Part shown: one piece after another, positions 1 through 9,170 of the stretch
Position numbering within the stretch: position 1 is the first letter of the stretch
Layout of the letters: each line of letters opens with the position of its first letter
NCBI GenBank assembly: GCA_034008185.1
Contig: CM067082.1
Coordinates: 8,912,984 to 8,976,983, forward strand
Length of the DNA stretch: 64,000 bases
DNA from: Gorsachius magnificus
Taxonomy: Eukaryota > Chordata > Aves > Pelecaniformes > Ardeidae
Reading direction: 5' to 3'
Translations under genes and position numbers: made by a program
Notes under the pieces: model-generated
What the model saw: the letters and a program-made list of their open reading frames with translations, nothing else
What the model was told of the DNA's origin: nothing
Databases searched by the model: none

Positions 1-240
1 CTCTTCTGCAATACTGGCTCCCCCTCCCTTCTGCATGTGCTGATGGGGGACTTTTTGGCTGTTTGGCCATGGGCTGTGGGTCTACTGCAGACTGCAGTTG
101 GAACCAGCTATCTAACTCCTTCTCAGCATCCCTGATGTTACACAGCATTCTCACCGCCTCCTGTAGCTCAGCCGCCTGCTGCAGGAGGTCCAAGCACACC
201 TTTTGCAGGCAGGTCTGCCACCTGCCCCTGCCCCAGGAGA
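1..240 (-). pseudogene. Possible CR1 ORF1-like fragment (coiled-coil segment), cut by window edge
   Basis: The minus strand is stop-free from about position 240 to the left edge in one frame. The conceptual peptide contains a heptad-like leucine/valine stretch (LLQQAAELQEAVRML) followed by CNIRDAEKELDSWF and then a Pro/Ser-rich tail. A short coiled coil followed by an 'IR-x-x-E-x-E-(I/L)-D-x-W' segment is what I associate with ORF1 of avian CR1 elements, where ORF1 is a nucleic-acid-binding partner of the ORF2 reverse transcriptase. No ATG lies in the stretch and no matching ORF2 lies within the window on this side, so it is at best a decayed fragment. The match is from memory of the family, not an alignment. 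It could instead be an unrelated coiled-coil gene fragment. Confidence 0.3.
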
Positions 241-800
241 AAGGTCTGGGCACTTTCTGCAGTCTGAGCTTTGTGCTGCAGCCTCTCCCTTCAGCAGCTC
301 CATCTGGTTGAAGGCATCGACCACTGCTGGGGTAGACAGTGCAGATCCCCCAGACGGACCTGCAGCCTTTGCTCTCAGATGAGTGCCCACCATTCTTGAA
401 GGTCAGGCAGGATGAGCGCCCTTGACCTGCGCAGATGGTCACAGAACGGTGCCCGGTTGCTGGGTTGTATGTACTTCAAGTGTCTCACTTGGCTAGTGGA
501 ATGCCCCTCCTTGGAAGAGGCACCCTCCCACGCCAACTGCTGTGCCATGCCCACGCCACGCCTGTGCCACTCGTAGTCGCTTGTGCTCCCTGGGGCCACC
601 TTTTGTGGGAGCAGGGCGTGGCCGCTGTTACTCCTGTCCCCACTCAGGCCTCATCAGCTGCTCTTATGAGAGCTGCCAGCTCCTGGCAGGTATCTGCTCT
701 TCCCCGGGGTTTTCCCAGCTCAGGAATCCCCCGCTCAACTGTGCAACACACAAGCACCAGAGCTGATCACCTCTGCCATGCATCTTAAGTGGAAAAAACC
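241..800. other. GC-rich block of unknown origin beside the ORF1-like fragment
   Basis: This block is distinctly richer in G and C than the DNA to its right, where composition drops abruptly near 800. Both strands have short open frames. The minus-strand frame at 375-599 encodes a peptide with basic and Trp-rich parts that I cannot assign. The composition step and the adjacent ORF1-like frame suggest one inserted, decayed element covering about 1-800. No terminal repeats are visible because the left end lies outside the window. Confidence 0.3.
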
Positions 801-1905
801 CATGATCAGTTACTCCAAAGCCATCTTTGATGACAAGCCTTTCTCTAATCACTGATGTGCTAATACCAGATCTAAAACAGCATTACAGCTGACTTAGTGC
901 TGCTTTAGTGAAGAATTCTGCTAGCTTTTGCACACAGAAATAATACGACCTAAGTATTTTCCAGTCTGTATCTGGGAAATTTATTTCTAGACCTATTTTT
1001 TTTTTCTCTAGCAACATCTCAGATACTCTGTGTTAACACCAAGCTCCAAGCTGTGGTTAACAGCAGGTCTTCTGCACTACCCCAGCTCAACCACTCCCTG
1101 GAGGGATTCTGCCCACACCATTTATCCCTGCCCAGCCTATGCCACCAGATGGAAGGGGCTGCAAGATGTTATTTTAACCTATATATCTGGCAAGAAAAAA
1201 ACCTTTTCTATCCTATCTAGCTTATTATATTGCTTTTCTACCGTTCAACATAAATGCCTTTCCATACAAAATTAAGCTATGTGACTAACATCTGCCAGGT
1301 GTGGTTCATTGTTTTACTCATCGTTTTCCCAGGAGAGGACTTCCACATGCAATTAGCATTTTGTTTTGTTAGTGTGTTTAACTTACTGCAGCATGTACAG
1401 CCCTTGGTACGTGTGTGATGTCCTTTGAGGAAAAACATTTATCCTGAAAACTGCACAGTGGCACAGCTTGCATGTTTCTGTGACATTCAGGAGAGACAAA
1501 ATGGTTAGCTGGTGCTGATCAGACAAGCACATAAGCCTGACTTTGAAAGTGTTCTTCTGCGTTACTATATTTATTTTGTTTGAGTCGCAGAAAAATGCAT
1601 CCTTGTCAAAATGTTTCTTTAACAGGCTTTGCTTGCCATTCTTCTTGTGGGCTGGAAACTCAAACACAAGCCTAATAGACATTTCAACCTAATCAACAAA
1701 GTTTTGTTTTTTTTCTGGGTCGAAGTCTAATTTCACCTGCCGGTTTGTTCCTGACTATCCTGGGGGATAGCTGAAATGAAATAAAATGAAATTATGCTAA
1801 TAACTTCACAATCAGTTAATGCATATGCTTTCCAGCCTTTGCTTGGGAAAAGCTGAGGATTTTCAACTGAAGTGGCTGAGAATAGATGGTACTCGAGGCA
1901 CTCAT
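801..1905. other. Non-coding AT-rich stretch
   Basis: No recognisable gene or repeat was seen. There are short T-rich runs near 998-1010 and 1704-1715. The frames at 1030-1275 (+) and 1383-1682 (-) have no family resemblance or splice context and look like chance. Confidence 0.5.
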
Positions 1906-2356
1906 GTCCAGAGGAGAGCAACAAAACTGGTGAGCAGTCTGGAGCACAAGTCATACGAGGAGCAGCTGAGGGAACTGGGGTTGTTTAGTCTGGAGAAGAG
2001 GAGGCTGAGGGGAGACCTGATCGCCCTCTACAACTGCCTGACAGGAGGGGGTAGTGAGGTGGGGGTCGGCCTCTTCTCCCTGGTGGTGGGCGATAGGACG
2101 AGGGGGAATGGTTTGAAGTTGCGCCAGGGCAGGTTTAGGATAGACATTAGGAAAAACTTCTTCACCGAGAGGGTTGTCAGGCTCTGGAATGGGCTGCCCA
2201 GGGAGGTGGTAGAGTCCCCATCCCTGGAGATATTTAAAAGAAGGATAGATGAGGTGCTTAGGGACATGGTTTAGTGGTGGGATGGCAGGGTTAGGTTAAA
2301 AGTTGGACTCGATGATCTTAAAGGTCTTTTCCAACCAAAGCTACTCTATGATTCTA
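1906..2356 (+). mobile_element. CR1 LINE 3' fragment (ORF2 C-terminus plus 3' UTR)
   Basis: From about 1906 the plus strand encodes the C-terminal region of CR1 ORF2, recognisable by [55 protein letters not shown] and a stop codon at 2272-2274. The frame is unbroken for about 122 codons, which is unusual for a dispersed CR1 tail. The 3' UTR follows (GGACTCGATGATCTTAAAGG, then TTTTCCAACC) and ends in a single ATTCT-type tail unit near 2356. CR1 ORF2 encodes an endonuclease and reverse transcriptase; only the region after the RT domain is present, as expected for a copy 5'-truncated by incomplete reverse transcription. It shares its 3' UTR type with the copies at 21.6 and 46.1 kb. Confidence 0.93.
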
Positions 2357-4314
2357 GGACTATGGGATCAAGATGCACGAAGGTAAATCAGGTGAATTTT
2401 ACTTTCCGTAGGTGATGCCTGAATTGTCAAGAAGGGCAATTTATGTTGGGCAGATTGAACATGCTACATATGTGTGAAACACCTAAAAAGTATCCCACAT
2501 CTGTCTCTCTCTGCCATATAGTTACTTATCGTTATCCTCATTTTATGTGCTTATGCCATTTGTTTGTTCTGCAGTAAATTATTGATGGCCGATGAATGTT
2601 CCTACGTGAATTTAACTTCCTGTACCCTGACAAAGGTACTACGGTTTTATCTATTTTAATATCCTTGCAGTGTTTTATTCTTACTTAGTGTTTATTATTC
2701 CTCTCAGGCTTTATATTGTCCTTATAGCAAAAACTGTAAGAGTACAAAAGCAAAGAAGTATTTCATAGCTAGGGTTGTTTTTTATGAGAGTTCGCTTGAG
2801 CTCCAGATTTGCTGAGTATTTCTGAAAATGGAGCTTTTGGTGTTTACTGGATGTTTTTATGTGCCACAGCACTGAAAGGTTTTTCTGTCTATCTCAGATA
2901 TTTATGGAGAGCAGTTTGTACCATATCACAACCTTCACCCACAGCAGAACCTCCTGTACTAATGAGCCCTAGAAGGTAAAAACACGTCTCAGTGTAACAG
3001 CTTGGCCTCAGAAGAAATCCTGGTCTGATGTCACAGCCGTCTCAGATGTGGTCCTGCACCTAGGTGTTGTGAAAGAGATGCTGAGAGCACCGTCTGCAAG
3101 CCAGGACCACTAAGCTCTGGGAGCTCCTCGCCATTTGAACTCCAAGAGCAACGATGGAAGGATGTTGGATGCTTCTTTGTTTATATTCTCTTTGTTTTCA
3201 ATGCACCTCGGTGCCAGAGTCTGATTCTGTGAAGTATGGAGGCTGAGGATGTGATCTAAAAGCCTATTTTAAACTTCTGAGCTCTTACCACTTGCCTTTA
3301 GTAGGCTTTGGATCGGGGGAGACTATCACAGTTCTGCAACATCTGTTGGAAGTGCACGGTGTTGTTTGAAAAAAAAAAAAAAAAAAAACAAGCCAAGAAG
3401 ACCAAACCAGACAAGATAAAACTGTCTATCAGCTATGGCAAAATCAATTGTTGTTGGATAGCATCATAAAGTTTGTTCTTACTGTGTATAACGCGCTACT
3501 GTGTTATGTAAGGGCAGTGCCTCTTCCATATTCAAATATAGAACAACTTTTATCTCTCCAGTGGAGATATGTGTAGACCATCTGTTTCTCTTACCAATCA
3601 GACTAAACAAATTGTGTAGAGTCCATTTGTGATCAATATTATTAGTTTCACATTCATAAAGTTTCATTTGTAATATTTTATCTCTTTCACAGCTAGTCGT
3701 GCCAATCAATAGGTGTGTCTCTGTACAATACATAATAAACATGAGTGATTAGCTACATAAAAATATATAAACTTACCGATAAATCAGTTTGCCTTGTAAA
3801 GGGGTCCACCTGCATGGAGCTTGGTCCTGGACTGGTGACATAACTGGCAAGGTCAGTAATCACTGCCGCTGTGTTAATTGTGACAGCAATTATCCAACAA
3901 CATTTTGGCTTGGGCAAAGAACGGTCCCCTCTGACAGAACTAGTGGGGGAAGCTGGGAATACGGCATTAGTTGGCCATACCCCTGGATCCTCTCCTTTTT
4001 CCTCCCATTGGGAGCACAGTGCAGCAGTAGCACTTAGCACATCTTTTAGAGCAAGCCAGCCATTTCTGAATCACAATTTATCTACAGAGGCAAGGAGAAA
4101 TAGCTTCTTGGCAACCATGTACACACCAAATGCCAATTTTCTGTTTTACCTTCTTCTTGGCCTAGACACAATGGCAATTGGCTTGTTTGAAAGATGACAG
4201 ATTACCTACTGAAGAGAGAGCAAGTGAGAGGAGAGCAAACACGAGCCTGAATTTGCACTCTCCCACCACCTAACCTTACATCTTGCTGAAATACTTGAAA
4301 TTGGTTTGGAGCCC
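2357..4314. other. Non-coding stretch with A-run
   Basis: No gene is supported. A 20-base A run lies at 3369-3388; it could be an old poly(A) tail or a simple slip repeat, but I see no identifiable retrocopy upstream of it. The frames at 3479-3742 and 3753-4197 overlap on opposite strands and look like chance. Confidence 0.5.
3369..3388. repeat. Poly(A) run of 20
   Basis: A homopolymer run after GTTGTTTG. No retrocopy was recognised upstream, so it is annotated as a simple repeat. Confidence 0.8.
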
Positions 4315-4570
4315 TGTCATGGTTTTGGCTGGGGTTGAGTTAATTTTCTTCCCAGTAGCTGGCATAGTGCTGTGGTTTGGATTTAGCATGAGAAGAATGT
4401 TGATAACACCCTGATGGTTTAGTTGTTGCTGAGCAGTGCTTACACCAGTCAAGGACTTTTCAGCTTCCCATGCTCTGCCAGGGGCACAAGAAGCTGGGAG
4501 AGTTCACAGCCAGGACAGCTGACCCCAACTGGCCCAAGGGCTATGCCAGACCATATGGCGTCATGCTCAG

Positions 4571-4578
4571 TATATAAA
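4571..4578 (+). promoter_or_regulatory. TATA box of the solo LTR
   Basis: TATATAAA lies just after GACCATATGGCGTCATGCTCAG-type sequence, which includes a CRE/AP-1-like core (GCGTCATGC). This is the usual U3 promoter layout of this LTR type. Whether it still drives transcription cannot be told from sequence. Confidence 0.7.
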
Positions 4579-4747
4579 CTGGGGGGGTGTTGGCTGGGGG
4601 TGATCACTGCTGCTTGGGAACTGGCTGGGCATTGGTCAGCGGATGGTGAACAATTGCATGGTGCATCACTTATTTTGTATATTCTGTCATTATCATTATT
4701 ATTATTACTATTACAACTGCTACAACTTTCCCTTCCTTTTCTGTCCT

Positions 4748-4753
4748 ATTAAA
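4748..4753 (+). terminator. Polyadenylation signal ATTAAA of the solo LTR
   Basis: ATTAAA is followed by CTGTCTTTATCTCAAC and a pyrimidine-rich stretch, the normal R/U5 context in this LTR type. In the plus orientation it could still act as a premature polyadenylation site. Confidence 0.6.
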
Positions 4754-4885
4754 CTGTCTTTATCTCAACGCACAAATTTTACTTCTTTTCACTCTATTCT
4801 CTCCCCCATCCCACCGGGGGGTGTGGGCGGGGAGTGAGCGAGCCGCTGTGTGTTGTCTAGCTGCCCACCAGGTTAGACTACAACA

Positions 4886-6639
4886 TGCCCAAAGAACTTT
4901 TAAAATAATAAAAATTATTTCTTTTTATTTGCAAATCTGAAGTAACTATAAAATAGAAATGAAAAGCTGTACAGTCGGGGAAGAGTGTGGAAACCAGTCC
5001 ATAAGGCTGAAACCGGGGCTGAGTTTGAGCATCCTCAGGGTGGGCGCCTCCTCCCTTTGCTGATGCAAGGAGTTAGGAAGGGACAAGAAATGAAATCCAT
5101 AAAAAGTGAATCATTGGTTATTTATCAGCGATTAGCATTGCCTGTTAAAACTGCCAAGAGTGACTAAGCCAGCGTTCCTAGCACTGCATTGTTTAGGAAG
5201 TTAACAGGAGATTGGAAAAAAAATACTCCAGCCAACCTTCAAAAAGTAGCCAAAAGCCAACAGGTTGTGAACATCAGTCTCACGCCTCCTTCTCCACCAC
5301 CACCTGTGTCCAGCCCTTTTGTAGATTTAGGTTAAATAAATTACAGCTCCTCTGTCTCTCCCTTGGGATGAGGTTTTCTCAGATGGGAAAGCCACAGTTC
5401 TGCCCACATCTGGTTTACCGGTGTGTGTAAGAGGAAAAAGCGGTGAAATTGCTTCATTCCTCCTCTTTTCTGATCAGTGCCGGTGATAACGATTTCCTTG
5501 TTATGGCTTGTAGACTCCAGCACACTGCTGTGTCGATGCATAGGAGGGCTCAAATCTGAGTCTTAAATAAAAAAGTGTTTTGGTTCCAGCACAGCATGTT
5601 TGTAAAATATTTCCTGACAAGACAAAAAAAAAAAAAAAAAAATTGTTCTACATGGCCTGTAAAACATATGTTAAAAATTCTGCATCATAGACCAGCTTTA
5701 AATTATTCATTTTTAATTCCTTCAGCCTTGAAGGGCCTTTAAACATTGACTATGAGAAACAATCCTACCACTGAGGGAACAGCCATAAAATAAAATACTG
5801 GCTACTTAATATAGAGAAAAACACTTTACTTAGATACAGTTTCTGAATTTTAAAATATGAATAAAGGGCTGGATCCCCACTTGGTGAAAGCTGATACAGC
5901 TCCTTTGATGTCTGCATAGCTATTCCCCATCAGCAGCTGAGAGCCCTGGCCCAGAGTTTAGAATAGATATCGTTTCTCTACATAAGAAGACAAGTGAGAT
6001 TTGCATGGTTAGTTCAAACTATTTCATATTCACTGAGCTGTTGAGGAAATACTGTCTGTGAAACAAATCCTGGATTCTTTCCCAAAAACGTCTAAATGAC
6101 ACTTGCTAGAGAAATGCAACCGTATAAAGGGGAGCAGATCCAACCCTGCTGCAATTACTACGGCATTATCGGAGAGTTCTTGCTACCTGCAAGCTCATTG
6201 GGGTGCATCAGTGAGGTTGAGAGCATCCAAAGGAGCTAACTGAGTGTAACACTGGTGTAACAAGTAGAAATACATTCCACACTTGCTGTTTCAGGAGGTT
6301 TTGGTCTTGTTCTCTGTTCCTGGCTCAGCCAAGCATTGGCAGAGACCTGAGGAAATTCTCCATGCTCCATCGCTGTGTCACGCCTCCCCAAAGTACTCCT
6401 GGGGCAAGCACCTTCCTATTCTGCCTTGCTCTACAGAAAGGAGCTTTTCTGACCAAACCCAGCCACTGCAGAGCTCCCTTCCACATCTCCTCCTTGCAAC
6501 TTGTAACAAAAGCTGGTGTGGCTGCTCACAGTGGTGCACCACATCTTACCCCTTGCGTACCACAGAGAAATGATGCAGAGATAGAACTGAGAATGCAGAA
6601 AAAACTTCAGATTATCCACTGCTCCCTTTCTTCAGTCAG
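4886..6639. other. Non-coding stretch with A-run
   Basis: No gene is supported. A 19-base A run lies at 5624-5642. The remainder is AT-rich unique sequence with chance frames only. Confidence 0.5.
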
Positions 6640-6815
6640 AATCATAGAATGGCTTAGGTTGGAAGGGACCTTAAAGGTCATCCAGTTCCAACCCCTTGCC
6701 ATGGGCAGGGACACTTTCCACTAGACCAGGTTGCTCAAAGCCCCATCCGACCTGGCCTTGAACACTTCCAGTGAGGGGGCATCCACAGCTTTTCTGAGCA
6801 ACCTGTTCCAGTCTC
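6640..6815 (-). mobile_element. CR1 3'-end fragment, minus strand
   Basis: Read on the plus strand, AATCATAGAATGGCTTAGGT begins the reverse complement of a CR1 tail, followed by GGAAGGGACCTTAAAGGTCA and CCATGGGCAGGGACA. The element therefore runs right to left. Only about 175 bases survive: the end of the ORF2 tail (CAACCTGTTCCAG marker) and the 3' UTR. The 3' UTR type, with 'CCCTTGCCATGGGCAGGGACA', matches the copy at 31.0 kb and differs from the others. Confidence 0.9.
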
Positions 6816-8329
6816 ATCTTGATTAACATATCATTAATTAGGACACTCTTGACTGCAGGGTGCTTTCCTTGATGCAGCCTGTAGACACACTAGTAAAAGT
6901 TTACATACTGTGTGTTGAGAAATCACCTGTTTTACTAGAAGCATCCTTTTTCTCTGTTAAACTCATGGACAGACCAGGTGTGGTACAACAGGTAGCGAAA
7001 TGTGGAGTGCCTAGACTCTTCCTTCCCCAGTCACTGTTGCTTTTATGGGATACTCTTGGGAGCCCTCGTCACCCTCTCACTCCCTCCATCACCTTGAAAA
7101 TGCTGGGGAGAGATCTCCAAACCTGATGCCCAGCCTTCTTGCTGGTGAGCTGAAGCCCAGTGACTCCTTCATAAACAGACCCACTCAGCCGCAATCATCA
7201 GGAGGGAAATGAAGCAGCAAATTCAACTCATTTGCCTGCAGGTATGAGAGTATCAAGTCCAGAGGGTTACAGAAGCTGTTGCAGGTGATCAACCCGGGGC
7301 TCCTCAAGGGCCCTATCCCACCTCCAGCAAAGTGGCAAGCAGCTCCCAGGAAAAAGCAGTGAGGAGCTATCTATTACAGTGTTTCCCCCACACAGTAATT
7401 CCTTGTGTTGATACATTCCTTGTAAAAGAAGCCTAGGTTTTTTTTAACCCTCATTACTTTTAGATTAAATCTCTCCCAAGCCCTGTTTATGAAGGATATA
7501 ATACTGTGTCGCTCTGCAGTATCCAGGGGCAGGATTTAGTGGTGGGGTGAGTCCCTTAAAGGTTTTGTATGGGCTTACGCTCCTAAGCAGAAAGCCCAGC
7601 CTGTCACAGGTACTCACACCCGAATGCAAATACCGGCACAGCGCAGTACACGATGTGACACTGGTCTAAATTCACACTTAAGCTTTTACTAATATAACTC
7701 TATGGAAACAAGCTCGGTGATGATGGATGACTTACAGCTCCTACGTAGCGCGTTACAGTTTCCAGTGGAAGTATGTGGTGCTGGATGTAATAAACCAACA
7801 ACGTGGGCAGTTTCAGTAAGTAGATTAATAACCTATAAACCCATCCGCTCCACAAAGGGAGTTATGCACCGGCTGTCCAGCGTTAAGGAACATGTTTTTC
7901 AGAGCTCAGGGATACATTCTCCCCCCCGACATGTGCTGTGGATGGTCACTGTGCATGTTACACTGCTTATGGGGGGGATGACGGGGGATGGAGAGAAGAC
8001 CGGAGAGATTGTTTGCTTCTTTGGAAGTGCTGTAACCTCCCCACTTCTCCTCTTGGCTCCAGTCTTTACACATCGACACTAAAAAAGCCAGCATTATGTT
8101 GTTAAATAGTTTTAGCAGACACTTTATCAGCTGAATGTATCTGTCTGGGGGATTCTTTAATGATGCTGTATTCTTTTTAATTCTGCAGCGTTTTATAGTC
8201 ACCTTAAAAATGCCTCATGCTGGACCGAAAGAAGATGCTATTTACTAGGCGCTATTTTTTATTATTATTAATGATGCAGTGTACGTTTTCTCCTCGGAAA
8301 AGCACCGAATTTCTTTGCACCTCCCCTGC
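6816..8329. other. Non-coding flank upstream of the CpG island
   Basis: No gene is supported. G/C-rich short runs appear at 7921-7927 (C) and 7971-7977 (G), a first rise in GC content before the island. The chance frame at 7702-8082 has no recognised domain. An AT-rich segment at about 8095-8280 directly borders the island. Confidence 0.5.
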
Positions 8330-8558
8330 TGTGATCGCCGCCGGGATCCACACGGCCCCATTTCAGATACAGGAGTTTCGGGGGGAGGGGAGGGGACACA
8401 CACCGGTACTTCGGGGCGGGTGACCCTCCGGGCAGGTCGTGCCGGGCAGCAGGGGCTTCGCGGCGGGGCGGCTCGGGGGAACGGGGGGGGGGGGCGGGGG
8501 CCACCCCGCACCGCCCGCCCCGGCCCGAGGGGAGCCGCCGGCGGCCCCCGGCGCCGTC

Positions 8559-8564
8559 CACGTG
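8559..8564 (+). promoter_or_regulatory. Canonical E-box CACGTG
   Basis: CACGTG sits 14 bases upstream of the TATA-like element in the CpG island, in context GTCCACGTGGCTGG. This palindrome is the binding core for MYC/MAX and USF type bHLH-ZIP factors. Its promoter-proximal position suggests function, but binding is not shown by sequence alone. Confidence 0.5.
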
Positions 8565-8577
8565 GCTGGGGGCGAGC

Positions 8578-8583
8578 TATATG
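8578..8583 (+). promoter_or_regulatory. TATA-like element in the CpG island
   Basis: TATATG lies in context GCGAGCTATATGAGGGGCC, an AT-rich core in an otherwise almost pure GC sequence. A start site about 25-30 bases downstream would fall near 8605-8612, leaving a short first exon before the donor at 8642. Confidence 0.4.
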
Positions 8584-8604
8584 AGGGGCCCCCCGCCCCC
8601 CGGC

Positions 8605-8641
8605 CGGGGCTTGGCCGCCCGCCGGCCCCCCGCGCCCCGCC
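8605..8641 (+). other. Candidate non-coding first exon ending at a GTGAGT donor
   Basis: The segment lies between the expected start site of the TATA-like element and a consensus 5' splice site, CC|GTGAGTACC, with GT at 8642-8643. It carries no ATG. If transcribed, it would be a short 5' UTR exon. The next plausible acceptors on this strand include 41700 and 60589, and the ST3GAL1-type coding exon lies at 61.1 kb. The exact start is a guess; only the donor is directly visible. Confidence 0.35.
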
Positions 8642-9170
8642 GTGAGTACCGCGGGACCCCCCGCCCTCCGCCTTCCTCCCCGCTTACCTGCAAATCCTCC
8701 CGCTGCTGCAAAAGGCGCGGCGGGAGCCTCCCCCTCCCTTCCAGCTCCTCACTCGGCTGTTAAGTTGGATTTTTTTTTTTTTTTTTTTTTAAGTAGTATT
8801 ATTATTTAGAAGCAGGGGGTGGCCCCGGCGCTGGCGGAGCTCGCAGCATCCCCCGGCGGGTGCCCCGGCGCTCCGGAGCGGGTAAGCTTGGCCTCATCCA
8901 GCCGGGGATCTCCCCGGTGGAGGGGGGCCGGGGGGGGGCAAGGCAGACCCTCGGGCAGCTGCCCCACGGCATCCCCCGGCCCGCGGGGACCGGTCCCGCC
9001 CCGTGCCCGGCGCGGGGGAGCCGCTCCGCTGCAGGGTGGGCGCTGGCAGGCGGGGAGCCGCGGGAGGGACCGGCCTGGCGGAGCCCCGCACCCGGGGGGC
9101 GTTTACTGTATTTATTTCTTATTCCCCCCCCCGCCCCGGGGTTACGCTGTGCGGCGAGAGAGGAGAGCCA

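Larger units (their letters stand above)
4315..4885 (+). mobile_element. Solo LTR of an avian endogenous retrovirus (ERVL-like)
   Basis: The element begins TGTCATGGTTTTGGCTGGG and ends CTACAACA, so it has the TG...CA termini of an LTR, about 571 bp apart. Flanking five-mers are AGCCC (4310-4314) and TGCCC (4886-4890), a target-site duplication with one mismatch; five bases is typical of ERVL-type integrases. Inside are a TATA box at 4571-4578 and a polyadenylation signal at 4748-4753, in the plus orientation. No gag, pol or env sequence lies on either side, so this is a solo LTR left by LTR-LTR recombination. A CAT/TTA-rich microsatellite at about 4687-4718 has grown inside it. The family name is from memory; the LTR structure itself is visible. 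Confidence 0.88.
8330..9170. promoter_or_regulatory. CpG island, probable RNA polymerase II promoter
   Basis: This is the only long stretch with very high GC and abundant CpG; the rest of the window is CpG-poor. It contains GC boxes (GGGGCGGG at 8413-8420 and GGGGCGGGG at 8491-8499), an E-box at 8559-8564, a TATA-like element at 8578-8583 and splice donors on both strands. In vertebrates such islands mark promoters of widely expressed genes. The nearest recognised coding exon on the plus strand is the ST3GAL1-type exon at 61.1 kb, so this may be its distal promoter; that link is inference. It could equally serve a non-coding RNA. A 21-base T run (8770-8790) interrupts it. Confidence 0.75.

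Noticed and set aside
4687..4718. Trinucleotide repeat as a separate microsatellite locus
   Set aside because: It lies inside the solo LTR and is described there.
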